NCBI RefSeq assembly: GCF_001884065.1
Contig: NZ_MACH01000052.1
Span: forward strand, 1-64,000
Length of the DNA stretch: 64,000 nt
DNA from: Bacillus proteolyticus
Lineage (GTDB): Bacteria > Bacillota > Bacilli > Bacillales > Bacillaceae_G
Direction: 5' to 3'
Shown in pieces: positions 17,994 through 27,522 of the stretch; position 1 is the stretch's first letter, and each line of letters opens with the position of its first letter. Made by a program: the position numbers and the translations under genes. A model generated the notes under the pieces. That model had not been told where the DNA came from, ran no database searches, and saw only the letters and a program-made list of their open reading frames with translations.

Positions 17994-19430
17994 TTGAAAA
18001 AAAGAAAGATAGCAGTTGTTATTGTAGCGTATACAGTGTTGCTCGCGACATCTATATATACATACAAAGAGCAACTGGATCATCCTATTATGAGTGATGT
18101 AGGAAAGTTACTTCCAACGAAAATTAAACGTGTTGAAAATGCTGAGGATGAAAGTTCATTAAAAAAATTAGTGCAAGATGCAAATGTTTCTGGAGAGAAG
18201 ATTTCTATTGCAGGTATGCAACATAGCCAAGGCGGACAGACGTATTATCCGAACGGCACGATGCTTGATATGAAGGGCTATAATGAAATATTAGAGTTTG
18301 ATCCGGAGAAAAAGAGGATTAGGGTACAAAGCGGTGTCACATGGAATGACATTCAAAAGAAAATCAATCCATATGGTCTTGCAGTTCAAGTGATGCAATC
18401 TCAAAATATTTTTACTGTTGGTGGTTCATTAAGTGTAAATGTACATGGGCGTGATATTCGTCATGAAGCATTGATTGATACAGTAGAGTCGCTCAGATTG
18501 TTAATGGCAGATGGTACGGTACGTAATGTAAGTAGAGAAGAAAATGCGGACTTGTTTCCGTATGTAATTGGGGGATACGGATTGTTTGGTGTAATTTTAG
18601 ATGTGACGCTAAAGTTAACTAATGATGAATTATATGAAACGCATACGGGGGTACTAGACTATAAGGAATATTCTTCGTATTTTAAGGAGAAGGTGAAGAA
18701 GGCTGAGAATATACGTATGCATTTAGCGCGTATTTCTGTTGCACCAAAGTCGTTCTTGAAAGAAATGTATGTGACGGATTATGTATTGGCGGAAGATCAA
18801 CAGAAGCTGGGAGAATACAGCGAATTAAAGGAAGAAAATATTATAGCCGCACCGAAGTTTTTGCTTGGATTATCGCGTTATAGTGATTGGGGAAAGAATG
18901 CATTTTGGGATATACAAAGAAGTTATTTTGAACGTACAGATGGTAAGTATGAAACTCGAAATAATGTAATGAGATCTGATAGTGCTTTTATGGAATATGA
19001 TAATCCGAACTTGACCGAAGTTTTACAAGAGTACTTTGTACCAATAGATAGTTTTGCAGAGTATATAGATGATTTACGAAGTGTTTTAAATGAAGAGGAA
19101 TTAAACCTTCTTAACATTACAATCCGCTATGTTGAAAAGAATGAGAATGCGGTGCTATCTTATGCGAAAGATGATATGTTTGCGCTTGTGTTTTTAATTA
19201 ATCAAGGGCGTTCTGAGGAGGAAATAAAGAAAACAAAAGTGGTTATTCAGAAGATGATTGATGTTACTTTAAAGCATAATGGAAGTTATTATTTACCGTA
19301 TTATTCTTATCCGGCAAAAGAGCAACTAAAGGAAGCATATCCTCGTATAGAAGAATTCCTTCAGAAGAAGAAGGAAGTAGACCCAGAGGAACGATTTGTG
19401 AATTTATTTTATAAGGAGTATAGCAAATGA
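17994..19430 (+). CDS. Membrane-anchored FAD-binding oxidoreductase
   Basis: A 478-residue flavoprotein of the FAD_binding_4 / aldonolactone oxidase type. One membrane segment at residues 5-22 (KIAVVIVAYTVLLATSIY) anchors it, apparently with the catalytic part outside. The PP-loop-like FAD site is visible as ISIAGMQHSQGGQTYYP (about 67-83) and SLSVNVHGRD (about 143-152). The substrate is not deducible. The start is TTG at 17994 behind GAGGAGAG, a less common codon that may lower translation. It overlaps the next gene by 4 nt (ATGA). Confidence 0.87.
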   Translation: MKKRKIAVVIVAYTVLLATSIYTYKEQLDHPIMSDVGKLLPTKIKRVENAEDESSLKKLVQDANVSGEKISIAGMQHSQGGQTYYPNGTMLDMKGYNEILEFDPEKKRIRVQSGVTWNDIQKKINPYGLAVQVMQSQNIFTVGGSLSVNVHGRDIRHEALIDTVESLRLLMADGTVRNVSREENADLFPYVIGGYGLFGVILDVTLKLTNDELYETHTGVLDYKEYSSYFKEKVKKAENIRMHLARISVAPKSFLKEMYVTDYVLAEDQQKLGEYSELKEENIIAAPKFLLGLSRYSDWGKNAFWDIQRSYFERTDGKYETRNNVMRSDSAFMEYDNPNLTEVLQEYFVPIDSFAEYIDDLRSVLNEEELNLLNITIRYVEKNENAVLSYAKDDMFALVFLINQGRSEEEIKKTKVVIQKMIDVTLKHNGSYYLPYYSYPAKEQLKEAYPRIEEFLQKKKEVDPEERFVNLFYKEYSK

Positions 19431-19960
19431 CATATAGAAGATTTGTAGCGTCACAAAGCATAATTATGATGGCGGGAAGTATGGTATTTCCTTTTTACAT
19501 TCTATTGCTTCGAAATGTTGGGAATAGCTTCTCGCAATTTGGCTGGGCGTACGGTTTATTTGCCTTAACTTCAGCTCTAGTATATCCGTTAGTTGGAAGA
19601 ATCTCTGATAGAGTAGGTGATAGAAAGTTATTAATTATATACGCCTGGTCCATGGCTATATTAATGCTTTGTTTTCCTATTGCAACAGAGGTTTGGCACG
19701 TATACATTCTCCAAATTTTAATGGGTATTTTAGGTGCTGTGCAGCGCAATACGGAGAAGACATCATTAGCACGAAAGGTAGCGCATAAGGAAGCTGGTTA
19801 CGAAATTGGGAAATACCATGTATGGACATCAATTGGTGGCGGGGGAGCTATAATTGCAACTGGTTACTTAGTGGATTTCTTTACGATAGGGACTATCTTT
19901 TATATTGCTTCAGTTTTATATGTAGTGAGTGGATTTGTACTAAGTCGCAGTGATAAGTAA
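19427..19960 (+). CDS. Half-length MFS-type membrane protein
   Basis: At 177 residues this has only six membrane segments, the N-terminal half of a Major Facilitator: the loop 2-3 motif GRISDRVGDRK is present near residue 56. It ends cleanly at SRSDK and no second half follows in any frame, so it is either a true half-size carrier working as a dimer or a truncation. The ATG overlaps the stop of the upstream flavoprotein, so the two are translationally coupled and probably act together. Confidence 0.8.
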   Translation: MTYRRFVASQSIIMMAGSMVFPFYILLLRNVGNSFSQFGWAYGLFALTSALVYPLVGRISDRVGDRKLLIIYAWSMAILMLCFPIATEVWHVYILQILMGILGAVQRNTEKTSLARKVAHKEAGYEIGKYHVWTSIGGGGAIIATGYLVDFFTIGTIFYIASVLYVVSGFVLSRSDK

Positions 19961-20050
19961 TTAAAAGTATTTCTATTCCCATTTTTACCTGATTAACCTT
20001 TATTTGTTATACTGAAAGGGAAGACAAAAGAAAAGGGGACATTGCCTTTG

Positions 20051-21769
20051 ATGAAATTTATAGTTTTAGCTATTCTCACTTTGTTTTTGATTCCATGGAC
20101 TAGAAGCGGTAATAAAATTCGCGCGGTGGATAAAGGAGGAAATGAGAAAGTTGTAAAGGGTAAGAAATCATCTATTTTAGTTATTCCTGTTTTATTTTGG
20201 ATAGGTATTGCAATCTATGAATATTTCTGGCTAATTGATGATCGAACAGATTCTATTCTTACTCATTATTCTGTTGCAGTAGCGATTTTAATTGGGCTTG
20301 TTTTATTCTCACAAGAGCAGGTAGGGAAATTAGAAGGTATGTTAAAAGGACTTCTAATGTTTGTTTTACTAGCAAGTTACGGCTATTTTGGTTATTTGCA
20401 CGATATAGTAATCTCGCAAAAGAAATATGATTCGGTCGTGAAGGTAGAGAAAGATATTTCAGAGCCATTTACTGAAAATGACCAACCGTTTACAGTTCCG
20501 CCTAAAACAGCGGAAAATAAAATGAAAAAGGTATTTGGTGATATTCCGAAAGTAGCTTATTTTGAGCTAGGGGAATTAACGCCACAAATGGTAAATGGTG
20601 AAGCCTTGTATGTAGCACCAATAGAAGTTTCGGGATTTTTTAAAGCACGTAAAGCGGAAACAATTCCAGGTTACGTAACAATGTCAGGTACAAATCCTGA
20701 TGCGGAAGCGAAATTACATCTTGGATATAAAATGAAGTATGTACCAAGCATGTTTTTCGGTAATAAATTAGAACGTGTCGTTCGAAAAGCGGAGCCAGAT
20801 TTAATTTTTAAAGGGAAACCAAAATTTGAAGTTGATGACAAAGGAAAACCGTATTATACAATGACATACGGTGAGTTTATTTCAGGAAGATCCGGGTTTG
20901 AAGTAGAAGGCGTTGTCGTTGTTGATGCACAAACAGGTGATGTGAAACGATATGATAAAGGGAATGCACCTAAATTCATTGATGGTGTATTAAATCATGA
21001 AACAGCATCTACGTTAAATACGTACTTCGGAAAATATATTCACGGATTTTGGAATACGAAATTCTCACAAACTGACATGAAGATTCCGACTGAGTGGGGG
21101 ACGAAGGAAGGCGTTACGCCAATCTTCGGAAAGGATGGTAAACTGTATTACTTTACAGACTTTACCTCTCCGAAAGAAGGAGTAGATTCTGCTCTCGGTT
21201 ACTCGTTAGTTGATGCACGTACAGGAAAGTTGTATTACTATAACGGAAAAGAAGTGAAGGGAATTATGGACGGTTCGGCTGCTACAGAAGTAGTAGATAA
21301 TTCCTTTAAGAGGGAGAAATGGCATGGAACAATGCCAGTTATTTATAACGTATACGGTAAACCTTCTTGGATTGTACCAGTTATTGATGACGGCGGATTA
21401 GTACGTGCTCATACTGTTATATATGCTTCTAATGCAAAAGTGTTTGCGTCAGGTTCGACGCAAAAAGAAGCACTTGAGAACTATAAAAATGCGCTAAGCG
21501 GAAGTGGTGATTCATTTAGACCGACTTCAAATGGGAAAGAAGCGCAAAAAGAAGGTACTGTACAACGTGTGTATAAAGAAAAATCAGGTGAAAATACGAT
21601 TGTGTACGTACTATTAGAAAACGAGCAAAAAGTATTTATGGTACCAGCGAAGAAATTCCCATATGCAATGTTTACAGAAGTAGGAGATCCAATTCAAATC
21701 ACATATTTAGACACAGGAGAAATGATGGCATCTGTATCTAAATTTACAAATAGTAATTTGAAAAAGTAA
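20051..21769 (+). CDS. Membrane protein with large extracytoplasmic domain, function unknown
   Basis: About 572 residues. Three to four N-terminal membrane segments (about 2-18, 41-60, 73-90, 98-118) precede a 450-residue soluble part rich in beta strands, with two repeats of a YxxT.D..KPYY / DGKLYYFTDF pattern that ends in DAQTGDVKRYDKG and DARTGKLYYYNGK. The repeat looks PepSY-like but I cannot assign it. Starts possible at TTG 20042, TTG 20048 or ATG 20051. The GGGG ribosome site at 20035 fits 20048 best and ATG gives the cleanest N-terminus. Confidence 0.75.
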   Translation: MKFIVLAILTLFLIPWTRSGNKIRAVDKGGNEKVVKGKKSSILVIPVLFWIGIAIYEYFWLIDDRTDSILTHYSVAVAILIGLVLFSQEQVGKLEGMLKGLLMFVLLASYGYFGYLHDIVISQKKYDSVVKVEKDISEPFTENDQPFTVPPKTAENKMKKVFGDIPKVAYFELGELTPQMVNGEALYVAPIEVSGFFKARKAETIPGYVTMSGTNPDAEAKLHLGYKMKYVPSMFFGNKLERVVRKAEPDLIFKGKPKFEVDDKGKPYYTMTYGEFISGRSGFEVEGVVVVDAQTGDVKRYDKGNAPKFIDGVLNHETASTLNTYFGKYIHGFWNTKFSQTDMKIPTEWGTKEGVTPIFGKDGKLYYFTDFTSPKEGVDSALGYSLVDARTGKLYYYNGKEVKGIMDGSAATEVVDNSFKREKWHGTMPVIYNVYGKPSWIVPVIDDGGLVRAHTVIYASNAKVFASGSTQKEALENYKNALSGSGDSFRPTSNGKEAQKEGTVQRVYKEKSGENTIVYVLLENEQKVFMVPAKKFPYAMFTEVGDPIQITYLDTGEMMASVSKFTNSNLKK

Positions 21770-21797
21770 AGCGATAGAGATTCTATCGCTTTTTTTA
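21768..21797 (+). terminator. Terminator
   Basis: AAAGCGATAGA / TCTATCGCTTTTTTT hairpin directly after the stop. Confidence 0.92.
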
Positions 21798-21895
21798 CAT
21801 TATTAAACAGGAAAATACGGTATACTTGAAGTATATTTATGTTGTAACTATAATTGTTACGATTCGATATTTATATGAAAGGGTGAATAGAAAAA

Positions 21896-23146
21896 GTGAA
21901 TGGAGTTAATCACGAAGTATATAAACCTGTAAAGACAAACAGGTTATGGATGATTCTTGTATTAGGGACACTTACGGCAATTGGGCCATTATCGATTGAT
22001 ATGTATTTGCCTTCTTTACCAAAATTAACGGATGATTTACAAACGGGGGCATCCCTCGCGCAGCTTACATTGACAGCTTGTCTGCTTGGGCTTTCAGTGG
22101 GACAATTATTTGTTGGTTCAATTAGTGATATTTACGGAAGACGCAAACCTCTTATTATCGCTCTTATTATTTATGTTGCTTCTTCTTTACTTTGTGCTGT
22201 TGCACCATCGATTTGGAGTTTAGTGCTTTTACGTTTCTTACAAGGTGCTTCAGGATCTGCTGGTATCGTTATATCACGTGCAATGGTACGTGATATGTAT
22301 TCTGGTTCTGAAATGACAAAGTTTTTCTCACTGCTTATGTTAGTAAACGGAGCAGCGCCTATTTTGGCACCGATTATCGGGGGACAATTATTACAGTTCA
22401 CATCATGGCGCGGCGTTTTTATCGTTCTTGGAGCAATTAGTGTATTCATGTTAATATCAGCTACTTTCGTATTACGTGAAACATTACCCCCTGAAGAAAG
22501 AGAGACGGGTGGATTATCAGGAACGCTTGCAACATACGGAAAGCTTCTGAAAGATCGTTTATTTATGGGGTATGCATTGTCGCAAGGATTAGTAACAGCT
22601 GCAATGTTTGCTTATATTTCTGGTTCACCGTTCGTGTTGCAAAATATATATGGGGCATCACCACAACAGTTTAGTTTGTTCTTTGCAATTAACGGTATCG
22701 GTATTATTATTGCTAGCCAAGTTACTGGCCGATTAGCGGGGAAAGTTAATGAGAAGACTTTATTTGTTTCCGGTATTATTATTGCGGCTGTTGGCGGCCT
22801 ATCGTTACTACTTACAATTGTATTAGGAATAGGGTTAATCGGTGTTTTATGCTCGCTATTCCTTGTTGTATCAAGTGTTGGGGTTGTATCAACAACTGGC
22901 TTCTCATTAGCGATGAGAAATCAAAAACAGGCTGCAGGAACAGCATCAGCTTTACTAGGATTATTACAGTTCATCTCAGGAGCACTTGTAGCGCCGCTAG
23001 TAGGTATTGGTGGAAGCAATACCGCACTTCCTATGGGTGTTGTTATAGCTCTTTGTGAAATTGGTGCTGTGTTATGTTATTTATTCATGGCAAAAAGAAG
23101 TGAAAAGCAGTTTGAACTGCAACAAAAACAAAATTTAGAGGCTTAA
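21896..23146 (+). CDS. Bcr/CflA-family multidrug MFS exporter
   Basis: A 416-residue drug:proton antiporter with 12 predicted membrane segments. The family opening GTLTAIGPLSIDMYLPSLP is at about residues 23-41, the MFS motif A GSISDIYGRRKPL at about 74-86, and motif C-type AAPILAPIIGGQLL near 150. Typical substrates are bicyclomycin, chloramphenicol or sulfonamides, but this one's are unknown. The start is GTG at 21896, about 12 nt after AAAGGG, a long spacing. An alternative GTG at 21883 leads to an immediate stop. It is monocistronic. Confidence 0.92.
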   Translation: MNGVNHEVYKPVKTNRLWMILVLGTLTAIGPLSIDMYLPSLPKLTDDLQTGASLAQLTLTACLLGLSVGQLFVGSISDIYGRRKPLIIALIIYVASSLLCAVAPSIWSLVLLRFLQGASGSAGIVISRAMVRDMYSGSEMTKFFSLLMLVNGAAPILAPIIGGQLLQFTSWRGVFIVLGAISVFMLISATFVLRETLPPEERETGGLSGTLATYGKLLKDRLFMGYALSQGLVTAAMFAYISGSPFVLQNIYGASPQQFSLFFAINGIGIIIASQVTGRLAGKVNEKTLFVSGIIIAAVGGLSLLLTIVLGIGLIGVLCSLFLVVSSVGVVSTTGFSLAMRNQKQAAGTASALLGLLQFISGALVAPLVGIGGSNTALPMGVVIALCEIGAVLCYLFMAKRSEKQFELQQKQNLEA

Positions 23147-23149
23147 CAA

Positions 23150-23192
23150 AAAAGAGCTGATTCAAACATTTCTTTGAATCAGCTCTTTTTTT
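23150..23192 (+). terminator. Terminator of the Bcr/CflA gene
   Basis: AAAGAGCTGATTCAAA / TTTGAATCAGCTCTTT with T tract. Confidence 0.93.
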
Positions 23193-23378
23193 CATTTCTT
23201 TGAAATAACTCATGCAAAAGTTACTTGCATAAAGTGACGATACTGTGACAAAAATGTGGGTATATATATTAAGGAATCATCTTAAGTACAAAATTTAGGA
23301 TGTTCTCGGTATAATAAAACAAGTGGAGATAAAAGAAACTATAATTAGAAGTAGCTGTAGATAAAAGGAGAATTAAAG

Positions 23379-23882
23379 ATGAAGAAGGTTTTGGGTATTG
23401 CTGTAATGGGAGGTATGCTCCTTCTAGCAGGATGTAATGGGAATAAAGAAGCGAAAGAACCGAAAGAAAAGGTGGAGCAATCTACTGAACAGACAGAAGA
23501 TATGAAAGTGTATCAAGAGGTACATGAAAAGTATGATGCGAAAATGAACAAAGAAATTAATAAAGCGTTACAGTTATTTGAAGTGGCAAAAGAAAAGGGC
23601 GGTAAGGAAATAACTAATGCTAAATATAAGGAAGACGTGAAACAGGTAACAACGGGTATGTTAGAAGATATTGATCATATGCGTAAAGAAATTCGTGTTC
23701 CGAAGTCGAAAGAACAGGAACATGAATTATATGTTGGTTTCTTAAATGAATCAGAACAATCAATGAAAAAATTGCAGAAGTTAGCAGAAGAAGAAGACTC
23801 CTCGTTGATTCGTGATATAGAAATTAATTTTGCAACAGCATCGACATACTATAAACGTTTTCAAACAGAGGCCCAAAAATAA
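23379..23882 (+). CDS. Small lipoprotein of unknown function
   Basis: A 167-residue precursor with lipobox LLLAGCN (Cys about 19), a Lys/Glu-rich linker and a mostly helical, highly charged domain (about 40-165) containing regularly spaced Lys and Glu. No family recognised. The start follows AAAGGAGAA. It is convergent with the next gene and shares its terminator. Confidence 0.85.
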   Translation: MKKVLGIAVMGGMLLLAGCNGNKEAKEPKEKVEQSTEQTEDMKVYQEVHEKYDAKMNKEINKALQLFEVAKEKGGKEITNAKYKEDVKQVTTGMLEDIDHMRKEIRVPKSKEQEHELYVGFLNESEQSMKKLQKLAEEEDSSLIRDIEINFATASTYYKRFQTEAQK

Positions 23883-23908
23883 CCTTGCGCATGCGCAAGG
23901 TTATTTTT
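23881..23908. terminator. Shared terminator of two convergent genes
   Basis: The 22-bp perfect palindrome AACCTTGCGC-AT-GCGCAAGGTT is followed by a T run on the plus strand and an A-rich segment on the other side. Confidence 0.8.
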
Positions 23909-24116
23909 TCTTCTTACCATCTCCATCTTCATCCTCGGATACTAATACTTTCTGTTCTTCGTGAAATTCTGAAATTGTTTGTCCAGTGATATTATCGAAT
24001 GGAGTATAAAAAGAAGTGATACGTTTTTTCTTAATGAAGAGTTTGTAGAAGCCGATGATGAAGAGTATGACGATTGTTAATGGCAATCCTATGCTGGCTA
24101 GAAGTAAGGGATCCAT
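23901..24116 (-). CDS. DUF3951-type small membrane protein
   Basis: A 71-residue protein with one N-terminal membrane helix (about 4-24, LLASIGLPLTIVILFIIGFY), a basic stop-transfer KKKR, then a cytoplasmic tail ending in EDEDGDGKKKK. I recall the DUF3951 family in the B. cereus group with this layout. The start follows AAAGGAG. Its stop lies inside the shared terminator palindrome. Confidence 0.75.
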   Translation of the reverse strand: MDPLLLASIGLPLTIVILFIIGFYKLFIKKKRITSFYTPFDNITGQTISEFHEEQKVLVSEDEDGDGKKKK

Positions 24117-24146
24117 CGTATAACTCCTTTAAAGTAATTAATTTTA

Positions 24147-24236
24147 TCCCGCTATTTGCGGGCAGCCCGATTGGTGTGGGCTAATAATCAGTGAAGGATG
24201 GACAAAGATCCCCACTGATTAAAGTTTCACTTTATT
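24147..24236 (+). repeat. Interspersed structured repeat (bcr-type, B. cereus group)
   Basis: Three hairpins in a row: CCCGC/GCGGG, AGCCC/GGGCT and ATCAGTG/CACTGAT, ending in TTAAAGTTTCACTTTATT. Its 3' end recurs at 9034-9059 and 32790-32814. I recall such repeats from many B. cereus-group intergenic regions, and the exact bcr class is not checked. Confidence 0.7.
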
Positions 24237-24377
24237 ATAAGTTAAAGTAGTGATTTTAAGAAATAACGCCATTAAAAATTGATTTTTCTAAATATATCCA
24301 ATTAGATTGACTTTTCATTTTTTCAGAATTATAATTCAAAATATACAATTTGAACCAAATAATAATATAGCAATTTA

Positions 24378-24534
24378 CTTATCCAGAGAGGTAGAGGGAC
24401 TGGCCCTATGACACCTCAGCAGCGGGTTCTGTAATAGAACACCGTGCTAATTCCAGCAAGAAAGTCTTGAAAGATAAGTGATGGGCCTTTGTTTATTAAG
24501 CCTTGATCTTATTTTTTAAGATCAAGGCTTTTTG
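24378..24534 (+). ncRNA. SAM-I (S-box) riboswitch controlling the opp operon
   Basis: P1 arms CTTATC (24378) and GATAAG (24473) enclose AGAGAGGTAGAGGGACTGGC, CCTATGACACCTCAGCAGC and GTGCTAATTCCAGCAAG. A strong terminator AAGCCTTGATCTT / AAGATCAAGGCTT plus T run lies at 24498-24534. It points to methionine-linked control of the following peptide importer. Confidence 0.95.
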
Positions 24535-24616
24535 TATTTTAAGAAGAGAAAAGGGAGTAATGGGAAAGATACGTCAATAAAACAAAGTAAATTTATGAGT
24601 TTAGGGGGTTATTAGA

Positions 24617-25534
24617 GTGTATGTTGTTAAAAAACTATCGGTTATGGTATTTACACTATGGGTTATTACGACAGTAACATTTTTAATTATGCATATTATT
24701 CCAGGGGATCCATTTTCGTCAGATGCGAAAATCTTTCCTGAAGAAGTGATACAAAACATGAGAGCAAAGTATCACCTTGATGAACCGTTATGGAATCAGT
24801 ATGTTGCTTATTTGGATGGGGTAGCTCATTTTGATTTTGGTGAATCTGTTCAATCGACAGGTCAAGGTGTATCGGAAATTATAACAACCGGTTTTGGACC
24901 ATCAGCAATTATTGGTTTACAAGCATTTGTTATTTCATTGTTAGTCGGAATTGCCGCAGGTACATTTGCCGCGCTATATCACGGGAAAGTGATTGATTAT
25001 AGTGTAAGCTTGCTTGCGATTCTCGGTATTTCTATTCCTAGTTTTATTTTAGCTCCACTATTTATACAAGTATTCGCCATCCAATTTGAATTACTACCAG
25101 TGGCGTCTTGGGGAACGTTTGAGCATACTGTATTACCTTCTTTCGCATTAGCGCTCGGGCCAATCGCAGTTATTACAAGATTTGTTCGCTCTAATATGAT
25201 TGAAGTGTTGCAGAGTGATTATATTAAGCTAGCGAGAGCGAAAGGTATACCAATTAAGAAAATCATTATAAGACATGCTCTTCGAAATGCAATTGTTCCG
25301 GTACTTACATTTGTTGGCCCATTAATGGCAGGACTTTTAACAGGAACTTTCGTTATTGAAAAAATCTTTTCAATTCCTGGTTTAGGAAAATATTTTGTAG
25401 ATAGTATTTTTAACCGAGATTATCCGGTAATTATGGGAACAACCATTTTCTATAGTTCGCTATTAATTGTATGTATTTTTATTACAGATATCATTCATCG
25501 TATTGTTGATCCGCGTATTCGTTCTATTACGTAA
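24617..25534 (+). CDS. Oligopeptide ABC transporter permease, OppB/DppB family
   Basis: The first membrane subunit of the importer, 305 residues with six predicted membrane segments. Typical opening (VVKKLSVMVFTLWVITTVTFL, HIIPGDPF) and the permease EAA loop YIKLARAKGIPIKKIIIRHALRNA near residue 205. Start codon GTG behind TTAGGGGG. First gene of a five-gene operon under the S-box leader, so it is probably used to import methionine-containing peptides (inference from regulation). Confidence 0.93.
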   Translation: MYVVKKLSVMVFTLWVITTVTFLIMHIIPGDPFSSDAKIFPEEVIQNMRAKYHLDEPLWNQYVAYLDGVAHFDFGESVQSTGQGVSEIITTGFGPSAIIGLQAFVISLLVGIAAGTFAALYHGKVIDYSVSLLAILGISIPSFILAPLFIQVFAIQFELLPVASWGTFEHTVLPSFALALGPIAVITRFVRSNMIEVLQSDYIKLARAKGIPIKKIIIRHALRNAIVPVLTFVGPLMAGLLTGTFVIEKIFSIPGLGKYFVDSIFNRDYPVIMGTTIFYSSLLIVCIFITDIIHRIVDPRIRSIT

Positions 25535-25550
25535 GGAGGAGGATGTTTAA

Positions 25551-26555
25551 ATGGGGGCTTATGAAATTAATGACCAGTTATTAACGAATGAAGAGAAAAA
25601 AGAATTAACTATAAATAAAGATCAGCAAACGATTAGCCGAAAAAAGGAAGTGTTTCGCAAGTTTATATCAAATCCTATAGCAGTTTTAGGGGCAGTGACG
25701 TTATTACTAATTATTGTTTTCTCACTTATTGGCGAAAGTTTAACGTCATTTACTGCGAGTGAACAAGTAAAAGAAGCAACTAATTTACCGCCTAGTAGTG
25801 AGCGTTGGTTCGGAACAGACGATTTAGGGAGAGATATTTGGGCGCGTACTTGGGCTGGTGGGAAAATTTCACTAACAGTTGGGTTAGTTGCAGCAGCTCT
25901 CGATATAGGACTCGGTGTACTTATCGGTGGATTTAGTGGATACGTGAGAGGGCGTAATCGTCTTGGAACGTTAATTGATGAGTGGATTATAAGAGGGATT
26001 GAAGTGTTATACGGTATCCCATATTTATTAATTGTCATTTTACTATTAATCGTTATGAAACCAGGACTTTTTACAATTATAATCGCCCTTGCGTTAACGG
26101 GATGGATTGGCATGGCACGTCTCATTAGAGCGCAAGTCTTGTCTTTAAAACAAAGAGAATTTGTTATCGCAGCAGAGCGATTAGGTACATCTCATATGAA
26201 AATTATATATGGGCATTTAATTCCAAACTTAACGGGGATTATTATCGTAAATTTATCATTTACAATTCCAGCCGCTATTTTCTCAGAATCATTTTTAAGC
26301 TTTATCGGACTTGGAGTACAATCACCAGCGGCAAGCTGGGGCACGATGACGAACGATGCACTCGGGACATTACTAAGCGGTGAATGGTGGCAACTTTTCT
26401 TCCCAGCAATCATGATTGCACTAATCATGTTCGCATTTAATGCGATTGGTGATGGTTTGCAAGATGCGATTGATCCGAAAATCGTAAAACGTAATCGAAA
26501 GGAGAAAAAACATGGCACAAATCTTATCTTTAGAAAACGTAACGTTAGCCGTTGA
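25551..26555 (+). CDS. Oligopeptide ABC transporter permease, OppC/DppC family
   Basis: The second membrane subunit, 334 residues. An extended hydrophilic N-terminus (1-40) precedes six membrane segments. GTDDLGRDIWAR (about 87-98) and the EAA loop FVIAAERLGTSHMKIIYGHLIPN near 203 are hallmarks. It ends beyond the usual DGLQDAIDP with an extra basic tail KIVKRNRKEKKHG..., overlapping the ATPase gene by 44 nt, which is longer than normal and may come from loss of an earlier stop. Confidence 0.93.
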   Translation: MGAYEINDQLLTNEEKKELTINKDQQTISRKKEVFRKFISNPIAVLGAVTLLLIIVFSLIGESLTSFTASEQVKEATNLPPSSERWFGTDDLGRDIWARTWAGGKISLTVGLVAAALDIGLGVLIGGFSGYVRGRNRLGTLIDEWIIRGIEVLYGIPYLLIVILLLIVMKPGLFTIIIALALTGWIGMARLIRAQVLSLKQREFVIAAERLGTSHMKIIYGHLIPNLTGIIIVNLSFTIPAAIFSESFLSFIGLGVQSPAASWGTMTNDALGTLLSGEWWQLFFPAIMIALIMFAFNAIGDGLQDAIDPKIVKRNRKEKKHGTNLIFRKRNVSR

Positions 26556-27522
26556 AAAAGAGAATAGTAAGCAAGCAATTGTGAAGCATGTTTCCTTTTC
26601 TATTAACGAAGGTGAAATAGTTGCACTTGTCGGAGAAAGTGGTTCAGGGAAAAGTGTTACAGCACAATCAATTATCGGCTTAAATCAAGAATCGATTCAT
26701 ATTGATGATGGAAATATATCTTTCCAATCAAAGGAATTAACTAATTTACAAGAATCAGAATGGAATCAAATTCGCGGGAAAGATATTTCCTTTATCTTTC
26801 AAGACCCGCTTTCATCTTTAAATCCGACGATGAAGGTGGGAAGACAAATTACAGAAGTAATTGTGCAGCATGAAAAGAAATCGAAAAAAGAGGCAAAAGA
26901 AATTGCAATTAACTTACTAAATGATTTAGGGATACATGAAGCAGAGAAACGTTTTGAACAATACCCGTATCAGTTGAGCGGAGGTATGAGGCAGCGTATT
27001 TGTTTAGCAATTGCATTTGCTTGTCACCCAAAGCTCGTTATTGCAGATGAACCTACAACGGCGTTAGATGTAACGATTCAAAAGCAAATTATGGAGTTGT
27101 TAAAAGAAAGAAAAGAAAAACAAAATACGAGTATCTTATTAATTACTCATGATTTGGCACTTGTACGTGAAGTAGCTGACCGAGTAGTAGTTATGTACGG
27201 GGGACGTGTTGTTGAAAAAGGAACGATACAAGAAGTAATAGGTTCACCTAAGCATCCGTATACGAAAAGTTTATTACAAGCTATTCCGAATATGGATGAT
27301 TCAGAAAAGGTACTTAGAGCAATTGAGGGAACAACGCCTTCAATTGAAACGTTAAATAGTTTTGGATGCCCGTTTGTGAATCGTTGTCCTGTAGCAATAA
27401 AAGAATGTATTCATCGTTTCCCAGAGAGAACAACATATTCTGAGGAGCATAGTTCACATTGCTGGCAGCATATTCTGGAGCATAATAAAGCGAAATCAAA
27501 AGAGAGGGTGAATGCCTCATGA
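26512..27522 (+). CDS. Oligopeptide ABC transporter ATPase, OppD/DppD family
   Basis: 336-residue ATPase. Walker A GESGSGKSVTAQS near 43, LSGGMRQR near 155, Walker B VIADEPTTALDVT near 175, and the C-terminal OppD-type Cys motif C-PFVNRC---KEC (about 288-308), which can hold an Fe-S cluster in some homologues. The start ATG follows AAAGGAGAAAAAAC within the preceding gene. It overlaps the next gene by 4 nt. Confidence 0.94.
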   Translation: MAQILSLENVTLAVEKENSKQAIVKHVSFSINEGEIVALVGESGSGKSVTAQSIIGLNQESIHIDDGNISFQSKELTNLQESEWNQIRGKDISFIFQDPLSSLNPTMKVGRQITEVIVQHEKKSKKEAKEIAINLLNDLGIHEAEKRFEQYPYQLSGGMRQRICLAIAFACHPKLVIADEPTTALDVTIQKQIMELLKERKEKQNTSILLITHDLALVREVADRVVVMYGGRVVEKGTIQEVIGSPKHPYTKSLLQAIPNMDDSEKVLRAIEGTTPSIETLNSFGCPFVNRCPVAIKECIHRFPERTTYSEEHSSHCWQHILEHNKAKSKERVNAS

